This document shows positions 5,900 through 7,501 of a stretch of 7,501 bases of DNA, one piece after another. Source of the DNA: Candidatus Nomurabacteria bacterium (GTDB taxonomy: Bacteria; Patescibacteriota; Minisyncoccia; Phycocordibacterales; UBA9973); assembly GCA_026395935.1 (NCBI GenBank), contig JAPLXT010000070.1:1-7501 (forward strand), given 5' to 3'. The notes below the pieces were generated by a model that had not been told where the DNA came from, did not search any database, and saw only the letters and a program-made list of their open reading frames with translations. Every line of letters starts with the position of its first letter. Position 1 is the stretch's first letter. Position numbers and translations under genes: made by a program.

Positions 5900-6604
5900 T
5901 TATGGAATAATTAATTTTTGTTCTTTTATATTTTGCCTTAATAATTCTGCCCCTTTCCATGCATCAATGTGACAATCTCTAATTTTATTTCCTTTTCCAC
6001 ATAGACATAGTGTATGTCCCTTGATGAAATTTTTTAATAAAAGCAATTCTTTTATTCGTGACCAATTTTGTAAATCTTTGGGTAATCTTTCAAGGCATTC
6101 CTTAGTCTTATTAGAATCATTTATTCTGTAATACGATTCCAGTAAACCAATTGAGCCATGAGATAAATCACCCCAAGGCCATCGTTTTTCTTTGTCATAA
6201 AATAATTGCCCATATAAAAATGGTATTACTAATTCTTCAAAATATTTTTTAAAACTAAAAACTGGAGTTAAATATATATGCTCTACGAACGGACTACATA
6301 AACAAGCTCGGTGGTCTGGGGTCTGATTTATGTGCCTATCCATAGTGGTTTCTATGTCACTAATACATAAAGATGGTAATAGAGATAATGTTTTGTCTGC
6401 CTCTTTTATTTTTATAGTAAAAGTACCAGTAAGTTGTAATCCTCCGACTGTATTATCAACATTATCTCCAAGTATTAAAAATCGATTCAATTCCTTATTA
6501 TATGTCGCATTTAATACTAAATTACCAGAAATACCATCTTCATTAGAATATACAAGATTAGGATGTTCTTTATTTATCCATATTTTATCTTCTTCTGTTA
6601 ACAT
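5900..6604 (-). CDS. Predicted E2-like (ubiquitin-conjugating-fold) protein with C-terminal SEC-C-like zinc knuckle
   Basis: Residues 15-85 look like the E2 beta-meander, with GLQLTGTFTIKIKE (55-68) followed by LPSLCISDIE. The next block, TMDRHINQTPDHRACLC, carries His91, Asn93 and Cys101, matching the H-N...(C)L layout that positions the catalytic cysteine in prokaryotic E2 families. PFLYGQLFYDKEKRWPWGDLSHGSIGLLE (128-156) is the helical part with the WP...HG signature I associate with CBASS E2 proteins. Residues 200-212 read CLCGKGNKIRDCH, an exact CxCx8CH spacing as in SEC-C metal-binding motifs. E2 proteins in CBASS handle the cyclase C-terminus; here the gene overlaps the cyclase 3' end by 7 bases, supporting a functional pair. 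No E1 or JAB peptidase gene is seen, which fits the short type II layout. The E2 call rests on motif pattern only. Confidence 0.68.
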   Translation of the reverse strand: MLTEEDKIWINKEHPNLVYSNEDGISGNLVLNATYNKELNRFLILGDNVDNTVGGLQLTGTFTIKIKEADKTLSLLPSLCISDIETTMDRHINQTPDHRACLCSPFVEHIYLTPVFSFKKYFEELVIPFLYGQLFYDKEKRWPWGDLSHGSIGLLESYYRINDSNKTKECLERLPKDLQNWSRIKELLLLKNFIKGHTLCLCGKGNKIRDCHIDAWKGAELLRQNIKEQKLIIP

Positions 6605-7467
6605 AATTCACACCATGGAGCTTGAGGGGTAAATCCAGATGATGAACTTAAGGAAGTTTGAGCTTCACCAAAAATATTTTCCCAGTCTGATATTTTCTCA
6701 GATCCATTTAATAAATTAAATGCTTTTTCTCCTGCACTATTTACCATGATTTTATCAGAGGAATTTATTGATTGAGAAACTATGTTGTTTGTGTTTGCAG
6801 GATCAACAAGCTGAACATTACCAAATTTGTCTTTCATTGCTTCCATTACTTTAAGAAAAGATTCTCGAAGATTACTTTTATTTTGAGAGCCATTTAATAT
6901 CTCAACAACAAATAATTCTAAAATAAAAGTTTTAATATTAAGTCTATTTCTATTAGTCCAAACTTTTACCAAACGTATTATTGGTACACATCCACTGTTT
7001 GCAATGTGATTGATATGTGTTTTAAGATTTGTTTGTATTCTTTCTTTTTCTCCATGTGCGACATGAAGAAATACATCATTAGTGCCTTCAATAAATCTAC
7101 CTGGTACAACATCTATATGATAACCAGAAGGAACAGAAACACCTTTTAAATCAGAAATACGTTCTGCTGAGGCTTTTTCTTCAATTAAGTATTTTGATTT
7201 TAAATGGCTTGAAACATCCTCTCGGATTTCTTTTAAACTACGAGTATCTGTATTAGGAAAATAACACACTATGTCTAGATCATAGTTTTCACGAATCATG
7301 GTTCCTTTTTCGTGTGAGCCAGCATATTTTATTACTGGATCATTTCCAAATTCCGAACGAAGAAAATTTGTTACTTCCGTTTTGTGAGATTGTAAAGTAC
7401 GTTCCTGTTCAGGAGTAAGATCTTGCGATAAAAGAATTTTTTGTAAAAGTTTTTCTATTGTATTCAT
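6598..7467 (-). CDS. CD-NTase/OAS-like nucleotidyltransferase (putative CBASS cyclase)
   Basis: CD-NTases make cyclic or linear oligonucleotide messengers on phage infection. The polymerase-beta-like active site is complete: the GS motif Gly50-Ser51 in KYAGSHEKGT, then DLD (Asp63 and Asp65) in NYDLDIVCYFP, and a third acidic residue Asp119 in GYHIDVVPGR. The helical C-terminal half (about 145-255, with PIIRLVKVWTNRNRLNIKTFILELFVV) matches the OAS/CD-NTase second domain. At 289 residues the length is typical for the family and much longer than MNT-type antitoxin transferases. It ends in a flexible Ser/Gly-rich tail and finishes PWCELC; a small-residue or cysteine tail is a plausible substrate for the E2-like partner encoded next. 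The ATG at 7467 begins the predicted first helix; no Shine-Dalgarno is visible. It is the first visible gene of the cluster. Confidence 0.85.
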   Translation of the reverse strand: MNTIEKLLQKILLSQDLTPEQERTLQSHKTEVTNFLRSEFGNDPVIKYAGSHEKGTMIRENYDLDIVCYFPNTDTRSLKEIREDVSSHLKSKYLIEEKASAERISDLKGVSVPSGYHIDVVPGRFIEGTNDVFLHVAHGEKERIQTNLKTHINHIANSGCVPIIRLVKVWTNRNRLNIKTFILELFVVEILNGSQNKSNLRESFLKVMEAMKDKFGNVQLVDPANTNNIVSQSINSSDKIMVNSAGEKAFNLLNGSEKISDWENIFGEAQTSLSSSSGFTPQAPWCELC

Positions 7468-7501
7468 ATTTTTTATTAGTTAATTGTTAATATTGGGATA
7501 A

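Larger units (their letters stand above)
3725..7467 (-). other. Predicted five-gene defence operon (CBASS-like)
   Basis: Five leftward genes are packed with junctions of -7, +11, -4 and +2 bases, which strongly suggests one transcript. The order is nucleotidyltransferase, E2-like, unknown sigma-like, DUF2726-like membrane protein, SIR2-like. Nucleotidyltransferase plus E2 is the hallmark pair of short type II CBASS, and SIR2-like proteins are frequent defence effectors. No start codon in the cluster has an obvious AGGAGG-like sequence, so translation may rely on coupling or unstructured AU-rich leaders. Only 34 bases lie upstream of the first gene in this window, so the promoter and possibly further genes are out of view. 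The assignment as CBASS is inference from gene families. Confidence 0.65.

Noticed and set aside
6598..7467. MNT/HEPN toxin-antitoxin nucleotidyltransferase
   Set aside because: The protein is too long, has the OAS-like GS...DxD...D spacing with a helical second domain, and no HEPN gene is adjacent.
1..7501. CRISPR array, tRNA or rRNA genes
   Set aside because: No regularly spaced repeats with unique spacers, no cloverleaf-like sequence and no rRNA-like conserved stretch were seen on either strand.

Overview
The window looks like a chromosomal segment of a Candidate Phyla Radiation (Patescibacteria/Parcubacteria-like) bacterium. This is inferred from three genes: a secreted protein with an N-terminal KGF-type signal anchor and DKNYY-like repeats, a very small XRE regulator, and a serine recombinase beginning FFIYTRKSTDDKDRQV, a style I associate with that group. 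TGA and TAG both serve as stops, so the standard code fits. There is no rRNA, tRNA or other taxonomic marker, so the assignment is tentative.

Layout. (1) Positions 1-1433, minus strand: an open-ended gene for a cell-surface protein whose C-terminal part carries four DKNYY-like repeats. It lies directly downstream of a 65-aa XRE/Cro-type regulator (1443-1640, minus). (2) Positions 1641-2074: no credible gene. This stretch holds a long imperfect hairpin (1743-1843), GC-rich sequence, and the left copy (1934-2053) of a 120-bp repeat. (3) Positions 2075-3592, plus strand: a large serine recombinase. Its last 44 codons run through the right copy (3458-3577) of the same 120-bp repeat, which is a perfect inverted match to the left copy. 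The recombinase is therefore boxed in by long inverted repeats. (4) Positions 3725-7467, minus strand: five tightly packed genes, visibly richer in A+T than the left part. In transcription order they encode a CD-NTase/OAS-like nucleotidyltransferase, a predicted E2-like protein with a C-terminal SEC-C-like zinc knuckle, an unrecognised protein with weak sigma-70-region-2 flavour, a membrane-anchored DUF2726-like protein with a nuclease-type fold, and a SIR2-like protein.

How the genes may work together. Nucleotidyltransferase plus E2 next to a SIR2-type candidate effector resembles a short type II CBASS anti-phage module. In that reading the E2 would act on the nucleotidyltransferase C-terminus (here ending PWCELC), the cyclase would make a nucleotide signal, and SIR2 (NAD+ depletion) and/or the membrane nuclease-like protein would be effectors. 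None of the putative effectors shows a recognisable nucleotide-sensing domain, and the third gene is not a standard CBASS component, so this may be a variant or undescribed composition. The neighbouring recombinase and repeats, together with the composition shift, suggest that the cluster sits in a mobile or exchangeable part of the genome.
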